The position numbers were made by a program, and so were the translations under genes. This document shows, one piece after another, positions 16,392-25,421 of a stretch of DNA of 51,087 bases. Each line of letters opens with the position of its first letter. The stretch's first letter is position 1. The DNA is taken from assembly GCF_001721295.1 (NCBI RefSeq), contig NZ_MDDS01000022.1, positions 1 to 51,087 on the forward strand, read 5' to 3'. Under the pieces are notes generated by a model. That model ran no database searches, was not told where the DNA came from, and saw only the letters and a list, made by a program, of their open reading frames with translations. The stretch comes from Sphingomonas turrisvirgatae (GTDB lineage: Bacteria; Pseudomonadota; Alphaproteobacteria; Sphingomonadales; Sphingomonadaceae).

Positions 16392-16992
16392 CGGGATCGT
16401 CTACGTGATCGACGACGACGAGGCGGCCAGGCATTCGCTCGAATTCCTGCTTGATTGCGCGGAAATCCGCGTCCGTGCATTTCCCTCCGCCGATGCCTTC
16501 CTCGCCGCTTCGCCACCATTGGCGGGAGCGTGTATCGTCACCGATGTGCGTATGCCGGGGCGCAGCGGGATCGAACTGGTCGAGGAAATGAAGCGACATG
16601 GCGCAGATGTTCCTGTGATCGTAATTACCGGTCATGCCGATGTGCCGCTGGCGATCCAGGCAATGCATGCCGGGGTGGCCGATTTCATCGAAAAGCCTTT
16701 TGACGATGAGGTCATGCTGACCGCGATCCGACGCGTCATGGCATCTCAGGCGGATGAGGCTGCCCAGCAATCCGAACGCCGCGCGATCCTCGACAGAATC
16801 GCTAGCTTGAGCGGACGGGAGCGCGAAGTGATGGAGGGGCTCGCACGTGGCGACGCGAACAAGGCCATCGCTTTCGACCTCGGTATCAGCGCGCGCACAG
16901 TTGAAGTCTATCGCGCAAACGTAATGCTCAAGATGCAGGCGAAAACATTATCTGACCTTGTGCGCATGGTAACCACCGCGCGGCTCGGCTAA
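16381..16992 (+). CDS. fixJ: Response regulator FixJ
   Basis: In this 203-residue protein the receiver domain starts [18 protein letters not shown] (acidic pocket Asp11-13). The phospho-acceptor is Asp55 in [10 protein letters not shown] and the conserved Lys is in FIEKPF. The C-terminal LuxR-type helix-turn-helix reads [22 protein letters not shown] and [17 protein letters not shown]. Two ATGs in tandem (16378, 16381) lie inside the end of fixL; the second has the better spacing (7) from AGAGGAG. It is the partner of FixL. In rhizobia FixJ-P activates fixK and nif/fix genes; here AOX and/or the FixK-like gene are the obvious targets. Confidence 0.95.
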   Translation: MASDGIVYVIDDDEAARHSLEFLLDCAEIRVRAFPSADAFLAASPPLAGACIVTDVRMPGRSGIELVEEMKRHGADVPVIVITGHADVPLAIQAMHAGVADFIEKPFDDEVMLTAIRRVMASQADEAAQQSERRAILDRIASLSGREREVMEGLARGDANKAIAFDLGISARTVEVYRANVMLKMQAKTLSDLVRMVTTARLG

Positions 16993-17009
16993 TCGCTAAA
17001 GTTGGGGGC

Positions 17010-18032
17010 TCAGGCCGGCTTCGGTGCACGGGTGACGAGCCAAATACCGCCGCACACCAGAACCAGAGCTGCCAGGTTTTTCCAATGCCAGATGGATTCG
17101 CCGAGGAATGCAGCCGAGAGGCCAACACCAAACACGGGAACGAGGAAATTGAACGCGGCGATCAGACCCACGGGGTTATGCTTGAGCAGCAAGCTCCAGA
17201 TCGCGAACGCCACAGACGACAGCACAACAAGATAAGTGAGCAGCGCGCCGGATTGGAAGTCCAGATAATCGATGTGCCCGCCGAAGACTGTCCCGGCAAT
17301 GGTAAGCAGAACGCCACCGATCAGCAGTTGCCAGCCGGTCATAACCATCGGATCGAGCGATCGCGATAGCTGCTTGCCGTAGATGGAAGCGACTGCCAGC
17401 ACGAAGGCGGCGATAACCACAAATCCTTCGCCCAGCAGGGTGAAGTCCAGGCCCAGATCGTTGCCGCCTCCGATGTTGACAACGATCACGCCAAGAAAGC
17501 CGATCAGGCAGCCGAGGGCTTTGCGTCCGCTCATGCGATCATCGGCGTAGATGAAGTGCGCCAGCGCAACGCTGAAAAAGACCCCCGTAGCGTTCATAAT
17601 CGAGGACTTGACGCCGGTTGCATGCGCCAGACCGATGTAGAAAAACACATATTGGATGGCCGTCTGCGTAAGACCGAGCATCATCAGCTGCCCGGCATGG
17701 CGAGCGCCCTGGGCGAGCACTGGACGACCCACCGCAGCAGCGAAGATCAGCAAGCCGGCGCCGGCGAGGGTAAAACGCCAGCCCGCGAAGAGCACCTGGC
17801 TCGCAATGTCGGTCTTGCCGATGCCGAGCATCGCATAGCCGCCTTTGATCGCGGGATATGCGCTTCCCCACAGCAAGCAGCACAGCGTCGCTAGGACGAA
17901 AACGCCTATGCGGCGTTCGTAGAGGCTTCGGCGATCGGGTTGCACAGCGGCCCCGGACGGAACACGCGCCGCCTCAGTCCCGGCAGGCGCCGTGGGCTCG
18001 ACCGGCCGTGTGGGATTGTGTCGCTCCGTCAT
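17010..18032 (-). CDS. EamA/RhaT-family (DMT) permease
   Basis: The 340-residue protein has about ten hydrophobic segments arranged as two EamA repeats (first from about residue 42, FVLATLCCLLWGSAYPAIKGG; second from about 195, GEGFVVIAAFVLAVASIYGKQL). DMT-superfamily permeases export amino acids, metabolites or toxic compounds; the substrate is not predictable. The ATG at 18032 overlaps the stop of the upstream glutamate-synthase-like gene (ATGA), so it is translated with it. The Pro/Ala/Arg-rich first 35 residues are cytoplasmic. It converges on fixJ with a 17-bp gap. Confidence 0.85.
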   Translation of the reverse strand: MTERHNPTRPVEPTAPAGTEAARVPSGAAVQPDRRSLYERRIGVFVLATLCCLLWGSAYPAIKGGYAMLGIGKTDIASQVLFAGWRFTLAGAGLLIFAAAVGRPVLAQGARHAGQLMMLGLTQTAIQYVFFYIGLAHATGVKSSIMNATGVFFSVALAHFIYADDRMSGRKALGCLIGFLGVIVVNIGGGNDLGLDFTLLGEGFVVIAAFVLAVASIYGKQLSRSLDPMVMTGWQLLIGGVLLTIAGTVFGGHIDYLDFQSGALLTYLVVLSSVAFAIWSLLLKHNPVGLIAAFNFLVPVFGVGLSAAFLGESIWHWKNLAALVLVCGGIWLVTRAPKPA

Positions 18033-19627
18033 CGCGCCAGCTCGAAACTGTCGGAGCGTGCCAGCCGCCATGCCGCGCTGTAGAAGTCGCGGTCGTGCGA
18101 GCCGGTCAGCAACTCGCCATCTTCGAGGAAAATGTGCAGCTGAGAAAAAAGCCGGATTTCGGTCAGGGACACGCGACGGACGAGGTGGTGAGGGCCAAGC
18201 TGCGAAGGATGATTTAGGCCTGCCGCAGCGATCATCTCCGCCAGAGCCTTCATGGTGTTGCGATGAAAGTTGAAGACGCGCTCGGCCTTGTCCGGAACCA
18301 CGAGCGCGCGCTGCCGCATCGGATCCTGAGTGGCGACACCGACGGGGCAGCGGTTCGTGTGGCAAGAAAGCGATTGAATGCAGCCGAGTGCGAACATGAA
18401 GCCACGGCCCGCGTTGGTCCAGTCTGCGCCTAAGGCCAGCACCGAAGCGATATCAAAGGCACTTACGATCTTGCCGGCAGCGCCGATCTTGATCCGCTTA
18501 CGAAGCCCGGCGCCGACCAGCGTGTTGTGGACGAACAACAGGCTCTCGCGCATCGGCATGCCAAGATTATCGGCGAACTCGACTGGCGCGGCGCCCGTTC
18601 CCCCCTCGGAGCCATCGACCACGATATAGTCCGGCATGATCCCCGTCTCGCGCATCGCCTTGACCATGCCCATGAATTCCCAGGGCTGGCCGACGCACAG
18701 CTTCATCCCGACGGGTTTGCCCTTCGAAAGTCGGCGAAGCTCTCCGAGAAACTTGACCAGCTCCAACGGCGTTGAAAATTCGCGATGGCGAGCCGGGGAG
18801 ATACAGTCCTCGCCCACCGGCACGCCGCGTGTCGCGGCAATTTCAGGAGTCACCTTTTCGCCAGGCAGGATGCCGCCATGGCCGGGCTTGGCACCTTGGC
18901 TCAGCTTCAGTTCGATCATCTTGATCTGCGGATCAGCGGCCTGCTCGGCGAAGCGGACTGGATCGAAGCGTCCGTCGGCCGTCCGGCAGCCGAAATAGCC
19001 GCTGCCGATCTCCCAGATGAGGTCGCCACCATGTTCTCGATGGTAGGGGCTGATGCTCCCCTCCCCCGTATCATGTGCGAAGCCGCCGAGCCGAGCGCCC
19101 TTGTTTAGCGCGCGGATAGCGTTGGCGCTAAGCGAGCCAAAGCTCATTGCCGAAATGTTGAAGATCGACGCCATGTAGGGCGGAGCGCCATCATGTCCGC
19201 CGATCGGGATCCTGAAGGTCGCCGGATCGGCGACCGGTGCGGGCCGCGTCGAGTGCGCGATGAACTCGTAACCGTTCTGATAGACGTCCACGAGCGTGCC
19301 GAAAGCGCGGTCGCTGCTCTCGTTCTTTGCACGCGCGTAAACAAGCGAGCGCTGCGCACGCGAAAAAGGCGCCTTATCGTTATCGCCTTCGATCAAATAT
19401 TGTCTGATTTCAGGCCTGATTTCCTCGAAAAACCAGCGCAGCCTGCCAATTATCGGATAGTTACGCCGAACAGAATGTAGAGGCTGAGCGAGATCATATA
19501 GACCGATTGCCGACAGGGCGGCGCTCGCGATGAAAAGCGGGACGGCCCAGGCGTGCGGCAGGTAGACGCCGGCCACGATGGCGCTGATGAGACAGACGCC
19601 CAGGGCCGTGAAGCGAGTGAAAAACAA
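18029..19627 (-). CDS. FMN-binding glutamate synthase family protein (GltB central-domain type)
   Basis: The protein consists of a short N-terminal membrane region (two helices within residues 1-50, FFTRFTALGVCLISAIVAG and LFIASAALSAIGLYDL) and a full glutamate-synthase FMN barrel. Motifs include IFNISAMSFGSLSANAIRALNKGA, GEGSISPYH, SQGAKPGHGGILPGEKV, IVVDGSEGGTGAAPVEFADN and the cysteine region GCIQSLSCHTNRCPVG (3Fe-4S-like ligands). It lacks the glutaminase domain, so it is not a complete glutamate synthase; the electron donor and substrate are unknown. The TTG at 19627 (532 aa) is preferred because a GGAGG lies 5 bases upstream; an upstream TTG at 19669 has no such site. It is coupled to the EamA permease. 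Confidence 0.85.
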   Translation of the reverse strand: MFFTRFTALGVCLISAIVAGVYLPHAWAVPLFIASAALSAIGLYDLAQPLHSVRRNYPIIGRLRWFFEEIRPEIRQYLIEGDNDKAPFSRAQRSLVYARAKNESSDRAFGTLVDVYQNGYEFIAHSTRPAPVADPATFRIPIGGHDGAPPYMASIFNISAMSFGSLSANAIRALNKGARLGGFAHDTGEGSISPYHREHGGDLIWEIGSGYFGCRTADGRFDPVRFAEQAADPQIKMIELKLSQGAKPGHGGILPGEKVTPEIAATRGVPVGEDCISPARHREFSTPLELVKFLGELRRLSKGKPVGMKLCVGQPWEFMGMVKAMRETGIMPDYIVVDGSEGGTGAAPVEFADNLGMPMRESLLFVHNTLVGAGLRKRIKIGAAGKIVSAFDIASVLALGADWTNAGRGFMFALGCIQSLSCHTNRCPVGVATQDPMRQRALVVPDKAERVFNFHRNTMKALAEMIAAAGLNHPSQLGPHHLVRRVSLTEIRLFSQLHIFLEDGELLTGSHDRDFYSAAWRLARSDSFELAR

Positions 19628-19712
19628 GTAGACCTCCGGGCGACCAGAGACTGCGCGCCGTTCGAGCAAAACGATACTGTTAAGGTGTGCGCGGCGTGGC
19701 TGCGCCGACTTT

Positions 19713-19734
19713 GCCTAGGCCAAATTAGCCTAGG
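19713..19734. promoter_or_regulatory. Twin GCCTAGG boxes upstream of the glutamate-synthase-like gene
   Basis: Two identical GCCTAGG heptamers, each containing the palindrome CCTAGG, are spaced 15 bases start to start with an AT-rich spacer. They lie about 86-107 bases upstream of the chosen start at 19627. CCTAGG is rare in most bacterial genomes. A tandem operator is a reasonable guess; no regulator is assigned. Confidence 0.3.
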
Positions 19735-20006
19735 GGCGCAGGCGCGGCGTGCTGCTGCCGGCTGGGAGCGTGGCTGCGCGAGGATCTGGGGGGATCGCCA
19801 TCGCCCTACAATGAGCCTGGACGAGCTGGCTTTCAAGACGGGGCTTGAGATTTGATATTCAGTCAGCGGATACGGCTTCGCCAGTTACACCGGTTCGTGA
19901 TCATAGACGTTTACGGCACGTGCGCGCGTCGATCGCGATTGCAACGGCGCGGCGGACGCCGGTGTGCCGGCTCCGTTTACCACGTTGAGCCTATGGGAGA
20001 ATTGCC
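19735..20006. other. Intergenic DNA without recognisable gene
   Basis: The interval from 19628 to 20087 contains the twin CCTAGG boxes and the hairpin at 20007-20033. Otherwise I see no coding frame with protein-like composition on either strand and no RNA gene. It should hold the promoter of the glutamate-synthase-like operon. Confidence 0.5.
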
Positions 20007-20033
20007 GCGGCCCGGCGGGATACGCCGGGCCGC
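20007..20033 (-). terminator. 11-bp GC hairpin after the secreted unknown
   Basis: Perfect stem GCGGCCCGGCG / CGCCGGGCCGC with loop GGATA, about 55 bases past the stop of the minus-strand gene 20088-20681. No U-run follows. A terminator or 3'-stabilising hairpin is most likely. Confidence 0.5.
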
Positions 20034-20087
20034 TGGCGAGCTATGCTGTTACAATTTGACCTTTCCGCCAGTTCGCCGCGCCGCAGC

Positions 20088-20681
20088 TTACTGTTGGATC
20101 GAGTTCATCGCACGCTGGTCTTCCGAGTAGGTGTCACGCGGTGACAGAATGATCACGGCGGCACTCTTGTTGCCAAATTCCTCGGCAAGAGTGAGCGTGA
20201 TTCCGGGCTGCGTCCCAGAGTAGGTGTGGAACCCCCCGCCCATTCGCGACTTGGCCTGCGTCGCGGCTCCAAACTTCTTCGTCAGCGCCGGCGCGATAGC
20301 AGCGACGCCACCTGGTGCCGTGATATTGTAGGTCAGGCGGCTCACGCGATAACCGGCCGGAGTGATAACTGACACGAGCCGAACACGCTGACCGGAGGCG
20401 TCCTTCCACGTGGTTTCGCAGCGCACGAGGTTCATATCTCCGATGCCCCTGGGATGTGCCGAAGCCAAAGCCACCAGATCCGCATACGATTTGCTGCAAT
20501 CGTCGACCGTGTAGCCATCGCTGCGTTTGAAGCCGTTGGCCTGCAGCGCCTTCTCCGCTGTCGCCATTGCGTCGCCATTGCGCACTCCGAGCACGTCCAA
20601 GACCGCTGAAGCGGTTGCTGTAGCTGTGGTCGTGAATAGCGCTGCGGCAGCGATAGACAGCAAGGCGATTTGAGTGCGCAT
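20088..20681 (-). CDS. Unknown secreted protein
   Basis: This 197-residue protein starts with a clear signal peptide (MRTQIALLSIAAAALFTTTATATASA, cleavage after ASA near 26). The ATG at 20681 has a GGGGAG site. The mature part (VLDVLGVRNGDAMATAEKALQANGF, then a two-Cys region DDCSKSY ... LVRCETTW, then VRLVSVITPAGYRVSRLTYNI) suggests a small alpha/beta domain with a possible disulfide between the two cysteines. The opening motif 'G.RnGd....A...L.a.GF' is common in small repeat-like periplasmic domains. No named family was recognised. It is divergent from katE. Confidence 0.7.
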   Translation of the reverse strand: MRTQIALLSIAAAALFTTTATATASAVLDVLGVRNGDAMATAEKALQANGFKRSDGYTVDDCSKSYADLVALASAHPRGIGDMNLVRCETTWKDASGQRVRLVSVITPAGYRVSRLTYNITAPGGVAAIAPALTKKFGAATQAKSRMGGGFHTYSGTQPGITLTLAEEFGNKSAAVIILSPRDTYSEDQRAMNSIQQ

Positions 20682-20903
20682 TGAAAGCTCCCCGAAGAGT
20701 GAAACCGTCACGTGGATGGGCATGCGCTTCATCGGGATGAAGCGATATGGTTGTCGGACTTTGACCATGCAGGCCGATCGCCAATCAAAAACTTACCCGA
20801 CCTTCTACAGATGTTTTGATGATGAGGCCGCTGCGGCACTGTCTGCCTCGGCGGCTGCTGACGGCAACTCACTATCGACCGGGTTATGTCGGACGCGACC
20901 TGC

Positions 20904-20928
20904 TGAACCATTGGGTGTGAGGGTCGTT
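20904..20928 (+). promoter_or_regulatory. EcfG-type general stress promoter of katE
   Basis: TGAAC-N16-CGTT matches the alphaproteobacterial EcfG consensus (GGAAC-N16/17-CGTT) at eight of nine bases and lies 32 bases upstream of the katE ATG. Catalase genes are often members of the EcfG regulon in this class. The match is by eye. Confidence 0.5.
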
Positions 20929-20960
20929 CATTGATGTGATTTGGTATCAGGAGCGAACGA

Positions 20961-23045
20961 ATGGCAGGCCGACCCGAGGGCACGACACGCGGCAATGGCG
21001 GTGAGACGCACCAGGGGGCTGGGCCCGGCATAGATCGATTGACGACCAATCACGGCGTTACGATCGCCGACAATCAGAACCAGCTGAAGGCACATGCACG
21101 CGGTCCAGTGCTGCTCGAGGACATGATCTTCCGAGAGAAGATGATGCATTTCGATCATGAGCGCATTCCCGAACGGATCGTGCATGCCCGCGGCACCGGC
21201 GCGCATGGCTATTTCGAGCTCACCGACAGCCTGGCCGACTTCACGACCGCCCGCATCCTGACCGAAGTCGGCGAGCGCACCGAGGTGTTCGTGCGCTTTT
21301 CGACTGTCGCCGGCAGCAAGGGCTCGACCGACACGCCGCGCGACGTGCGGGGGTTCGCGACCAAATTCTACACTAAGGACGGCAACTGGGATTTGGTCGG
21401 CAACAATGTGCCGGTCTTCTTCATCCAGGACGCGATGAAGTTCCCCGATCTGGTTCACTCGGTAAAGCCCGAGGCCGATCGCGGCTTCCCTCAGGCGACA
21501 GCGGCGCACGATACATTCTGGGATTTCACCTCGCTGATGCCGGAATCGGTCCACATGCTGATGTGGGCGATGTCGGATCGCACCATCCCGCGCTCGTTCC
21601 GCACGATGGAGGGGTTCGGCGTCCACAGCTTCCGGCTGATCGATGCCGAGGGGCGCTCGACCTTCGTCAAATATCACTGGAAGCCCAAGCTTGGCCTCCA
21701 GTCCACGGTGTGGGACGAGACCGTCAAGATCGCCGGCGCTGATCCCGACTATCAGCGCCGCGACCTGTTCGAAGCGATCGATCGCGGCGACTTTCCCGAA
21801 TGGGAGCTTGGCGTGCAGCTGTTCGATCAGGAGGCGGCGGACAAGTTGCCGTTCGATCACCTCGACGCGACAAAGATCATTCCCGAGGAACTCATCCCGG
21901 TGCGCATCGTCGGGCGCATGGTGCTCGATCGCTATCCCAACAATTTCTTCGCCGAGACCGAGCAGGTCGCCTTCTGCCCCAGCCACCTCGTGCCCGGCAT
22001 GGACTTCAGCAACGATCCGCTGCTGCAGGGTCGGCTGTTCTCTTATCTCGACACGCAGCTGAAGCGGCTCGGCAGCACCAACTTCCACCAACTCCCGACC
22101 AATCGCGCCAAGGGCCGCGAGGGCGGGTGCCCGTTCAGCAACTTCCAGCGCGACGGCCATATGCAGATGAACGTGCCGAAAGGCCGCGCGAACTATGAGC
22201 CCAACAGCCTAGCGCTCGCCGGCGAGGGAGGTGGTCCGCGCGAGGATCCGCAGACCGGCTTCACCAGCTTCCGCGAACCGATGGAGGAAGGGCCGAAGAG
22301 CCGCATCCGGGCGGAGAGCTTTGCCGATCACTATAGTCAGGCGCGCCTATTCTGGCGCTCGATGCACCCGGCCGAACAGTCGCACATCGTGTCCGCATTC
22401 ACCTTCGAGCTCTCCAAGTGCCAGTTCGAGCATGTGCAGCAGCGCACGATCGCAAATCTGCGCAATGTGGACGAGGATCTCGCCGCGCGCGTCGCGAAAT
22501 CGATGAACGTGGACTTGCCGCAAATTTCGCCGGCCGCTCAGCCGGTGCAGGACCTGCCACCCTCGCCTGCTCTACGGATCGTCGGCAACATGAAGGAGAC
22601 GCTGGAAGGGCGCTGTGTCGGCATTCTGATCCACGATGGCTCCGATGCCGATGAGATCGCTGCAGTCCGGCAGGCGGTGAATGAAGCTGGTGGGCGGTGC
22701 TTCGTCGTCGCTCTCAAGATTGGTGGCGCCAAGCTGTCGGACGGTAATGTCTGCAAAGCCGATGGCCAGCTCGCCGGATCGCCATCGGTTCTGTTCGACG
22801 CAGTCGCGATTATCCTCAGTGACGACGGTGCGCGGGAGCTCGTTGGCCATGGATCGGCCGTTCAATTCGTGATGGATGCGTTCGGTCATTTGAAAGCGAT
22901 CGGCTATAGTAAGGATGCTCAGCCGCTGCTCGATAAGGCGGGCGTCCAGTCGGATGAAGGCGTGACGGGCTTGAACACTGGGTTTATCAGCGCTGCAAAG
23001 CAACGCTTTTTCGACCGTGAGGCTCAGGTGCGGGCGACGCCTTGA
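20961..23045 (+). CDS. katE: Large-subunit (clade 2) catalase HPII, KatE
   Basis: This 694-residue haem catalase converts H2O2 to water and O2. It shows the active-site His75 in [15 protein letters not shown], the core motifs [26 protein letters not shown] and [17 protein letters not shown], and the proximal Tyr in [21 protein letters not shown]. The C-terminal flavodoxin/DJ-1-like domain (about 575-690, [19 protein letters not shown]) distinguishes large-subunit catalases from 500-residue forms. The ATG has AGGAG 7 bases upstream. It stands alone, with an EcfG-like promoter ahead, which fits stationary-phase or general-stress use. Confidence 0.96.
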   Translation: MAGRPEGTTRGNGGETHQGAGPGIDRLTTNHGVTIADNQNQLKAHARGPVLLEDMIFREKMMHFDHERIPERIVHARGTGAHGYFELTDSLADFTTARILTEVGERTEVFVRFSTVAGSKGSTDTPRDVRGFATKFYTKDGNWDLVGNNVPVFFIQDAMKFPDLVHSVKPEADRGFPQATAAHDTFWDFTSLMPESVHMLMWAMSDRTIPRSFRTMEGFGVHSFRLIDAEGRSTFVKYHWKPKLGLQSTVWDETVKIAGADPDYQRRDLFEAIDRGDFPEWELGVQLFDQEAADKLPFDHLDATKIIPEELIPVRIVGRMVLDRYPNNFFAETEQVAFCPSHLVPGMDFSNDPLLQGRLFSYLDTQLKRLGSTNFHQLPTNRAKGREGGCPFSNFQRDGHMQMNVPKGRANYEPNSLALAGEGGGPREDPQTGFTSFREPMEEGPKSRIRAESFADHYSQARLFWRSMHPAEQSHIVSAFTFELSKCQFEHVQQRTIANLRNVDEDLAARVAKSMNVDLPQISPAAQPVQDLPPSPALRIVGNMKETLEGRCVGILIHDGSDADEIAAVRQAVNEAGGRCFVVALKIGGAKLSDGNVCKADGQLAGSPSVLFDAVAIILSDDGARELVGHGSAVQFVMDAFGHLKAIGYSKDAQPLLDKAGVQSDEGVTGLNTGFISAAKQRFFDREAQVRATP

Positions 23046-23642
23046 AGCGAGTCCTCGCGCGTTAACCTTGCTGGAGCGAGTCAGCGCCAGGCGTGTCGAT
23101 CGATGCCGCGCGCGCCTGGAAGCATCGCGCGGGTAAGCGGTCATTCCAGCAATGAAGCGGCTTCCCGCGCCTCGTCCAGCGTCAGCGACCGACATGTGAC
23201 CTGTGCTTGGACGGATTCGCGTGCCTGTGAAAGTTCAGCGTCATGCCGGCTACGCTCGCTTCTGCCGCTACCGGGTCAGCGGGCTTTTCATATCGGGCAG
23301 CCCCGTTGTCGCGCATCAAGATCGCGCCGAAGCTTCTTCAAGGCTAACTTCGCTAAACGTTCAAGCCGGACATTTGTCGGTATTGGCCCCTCGGTTCATT
23401 TATGGTGATCGATCAGGCTGGGGATTCTACCGCTTTGCATGATTTTCTGAAATAGGTGCCAAGGCGACGGCTAGGCATCGATGCCGCCGTCGCTCAGAAA
23501 TCAATATCGATGAATGACGTCGGCTATGGGATAGTGTCCTGCTCGCCTGTGGTTGGCGCGTGTCTATCACCTCGCAGGCAGCTTAAAATGGGTAGTCAGC
23601 TGCCGGCCGCTCCGGATGCGGCGGATGCACACCAGCCATGTC
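23046..23642. other. Intergenic DNA, possibly decayed
   Basis: The roughly 600 bp between katE and the Lrp gene show no convincing gene. One minus-strand frame ending near 23150 has a protein-like tail (AELSQARESVQAQV then SLTLDEAREAASLLE), but a stop near 23275 closes it upstream and it has no start codon, so it may be a remnant. The other frames look like chance. No repeats or RNA genes were recognised. Confidence 0.45.
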
Positions 23643-24131
23643 CTATTGGACGATCACTTCAGCTCCAAACTTGACGCGATCGAGCGCGATTAGGCTGCGG
23701 AAGCTGGCCACGGCTTCATTTTGGGCAAAGAGCCTGCGGGTGATCGCCTCATAGGCCGTCATATCAGGCGAGAGGATAACCAGCACAAAGCTGATGCCGC
23801 CAGTGACATAGTAGCACTGCTGGACTTCTGGCGCGTCGCGGAACAGTGCTTTGGCGGTGTCCACGGTGGTTAATCGCTCATCAATCAAATGGACTTCGAC
23901 GATCGACGTAATTGCCATCGCTACCGCCGCCGTATCAACGATGGCGACATTGCGCATGATAACGCCGGCATCCTCCATTGCCGCAATCCGACGCTGGACG
24001 GCTGCGGCGGAGAGGTTGACGGCTTCTGCAATCGCCCTCTGTGGCGTCTTGTTGTCGCGCTGGACAATGCGTAGGATTGCGCGATCGAAGGTATCAAGGG
24101 AAGGACGGCGGACTGACGGAGTGCGTGGCAT
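23643..24131 (-). CDS. Lrp/AsnC-family transcription regulator
   Basis: In this 162-residue protein the N-terminal helix-turn-helix reads LDTFDRAILRIVQRDNKTPQRAIAEAVNLSAAAVQRRIAAMEDAGVI. The C-terminal RAM domain binds amino-acid effectors and forms the oligomer (VEVHLIDERLTTVDTAKALF, VQQCYYVTGGISFVLVILSPDMTAYEAI). It is divergent from a DMT exporter, the usual arrangement when an Lrp protein controls an amino-acid or metabolite exporter in response to its substrate. The effector is unknown. Confidence 0.93.
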   Translation of the reverse strand: MPRTPSVRRPSLDTFDRAILRIVQRDNKTPQRAIAEAVNLSAAAVQRRIAAMEDAGVIMRNVAIVDTAAVAMAITSIVEVHLIDERLTTVDTAKALFRDAPEVQQCYYVTGGISFVLVILSPDMTAYEAITRRLFAQNEAVASFRSLIALDRVKFGAEVIVQ

Positions 24132-24224
24132 GGGCGAGTAATTGTTGCATTTGTCCCGTCAATCAAGCGCACTTCGCTCGCGAGGGTGATGATATGATCC
24201 AGCATCATCAGCGAGGTTTACGCC

Positions 24225-25196
24225 GTGATCCCACCTTCCGCCGATCCAGTCGGCACCAGTCGAGTTTCAGTTGGCATGGCCTGCGGTATGGGGGCGGGCG
24301 CTCTTTGGGGCCTGGTGTTCCTCGCCCCGGAGCTAGTAGGCGACTTTAGGCCGCTTCAGCTCGCAGTGGGTCGCTATCTCGCCTACGGCATCATCTCGGC
24401 TATGCTGATCGCACCGCGTTGGCGGGCGCTCGTCGGCACGCTGAGGCGGCGCGACTGGCTGGCGCTCGTTTGGCTCTCGCTTGCGGGCAATACACTCTAC
24501 TACATCCTGTTATCGACCGCTGTGCAGGACGTCGGCATTGCCACGACCTCGCTCGTCATCGGTTTCCTTCCGGTCGCCGTGACGATCATTGGTGCTCGCG
24601 ATCGCGATGCTGTGCCGCTCGCTCGCCTTGCGCCCTCCCTGCTGCTCTGTGCAGCCGGCGCGATCTGCATTGGGTGGCAGGCGCTCGGTCGTCCCGCGTC
24701 CGCCAATTCCGACCGTGAGCTTGTTGGCTTCATCTGCGCGATCGGAGCGCTTGTCGCTTGGACCGCCTTTGCGGTAGGAAATGCCCGCGCCCTAAAACGG
24801 CTCGATCGCGTGTCCGTCCACGATTGGAACCTGCTGACTGGCGTTGTCACCGGCGCGCAGGCCGTGGCGCTTCTTCCGCTTAGTGCGGCGGTCGATCCGA
24901 TCCAGCACGCAGTGAGTGCTTGGGTGCAATTCGGCGCCGTGTCGATCGCTGTCGCGGTCGCTGCTTCAATTCTCGGCAACGCGCTGTGGAACCGCATGAG
25001 CCGCCTGCTACCGATGACGATGGTTGGGCAGATGATCCTATTCGAGACGTTGTTCGCGCTGCTCTACGCTTTTATGTGGGAACGCCGCTTGCCCTCGCCA
25101 CTTGAAGTCGCTGCCTTCGCACTCGTCGTCGCCAGCGTGATTAGCTGCATTACCGCTCATCGGAGCAGGCAAGCCTTGAGGCACGCTCTCGCTTAA
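24225..25196 (+). CDS. EamA-family (DMT) exporter
   Basis: The 323-residue protein has ten predicted membrane segments in two EamA repeats (first from GMACGMGAGALWGLVFLAPELV; second from GFICAIGALVAWTAFAVGNARALKRL; final FETLFALLYAFMWERRLPSPLEV, typical of DMT transporters). The GTG at 24225 has a GCGAGG site; a later ATG at residue 18 (MACGMGAG) is an alternative start. The divergent Lrp gene suggests export of an amino acid or related compound, sensed by Lrp. Confidence 0.88.
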   Translation: MIPPSADPVGTSRVSVGMACGMGAGALWGLVFLAPELVGDFRPLQLAVGRYLAYGIISAMLIAPRWRALVGTLRRRDWLALVWLSLAGNTLYYILLSTAVQDVGIATTSLVIGFLPVAVTIIGARDRDAVPLARLAPSLLLCAAGAICIGWQALGRPASANSDRELVGFICAIGALVAWTAFAVGNARALKRLDRVSVHDWNLLTGVVTGAQAVALLPLSAAVDPIQHAVSAWVQFGAVSIAVAVAASILGNALWNRMSRLLPMTMVGQMILFETLFALLYAFMWERRLPSPLEVAAFALVVASVISCITAHRSRQALRHALA

Positions 25197-25421
25197 TCGA
25201 ACGGCCGCTTTGGGCGTCGTTAGACGCCCGTCCGCTGCTTGGTCCGCGTTGTCAGCGCCCAAACATCGACTGAGGTGGAAAGCAGACGCTGGGATTGGCG
25301 GTTGGTAAGCATCAAGCACGGAGTGAGCCGGTCCCGGGTATCCCCTGAGTGTGGCCCATGTGACGAGGCACTTGTTCCCCATGGCACTCCCGTGCATCCC
25401 CTCCGCGGGGAGGAAGCAACG

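Noticed and set aside
18029..19627. Complete glutamate synthase large subunit
   Set aside because: No N-terminal glutaminase and no C-terminal GXGXG beta-helix domain; only the FMN barrel is present.
20928..22160. 410-codon minus-strand frame
   Set aside because: Antisense to katE and covers its promoter; low-complexity composition.
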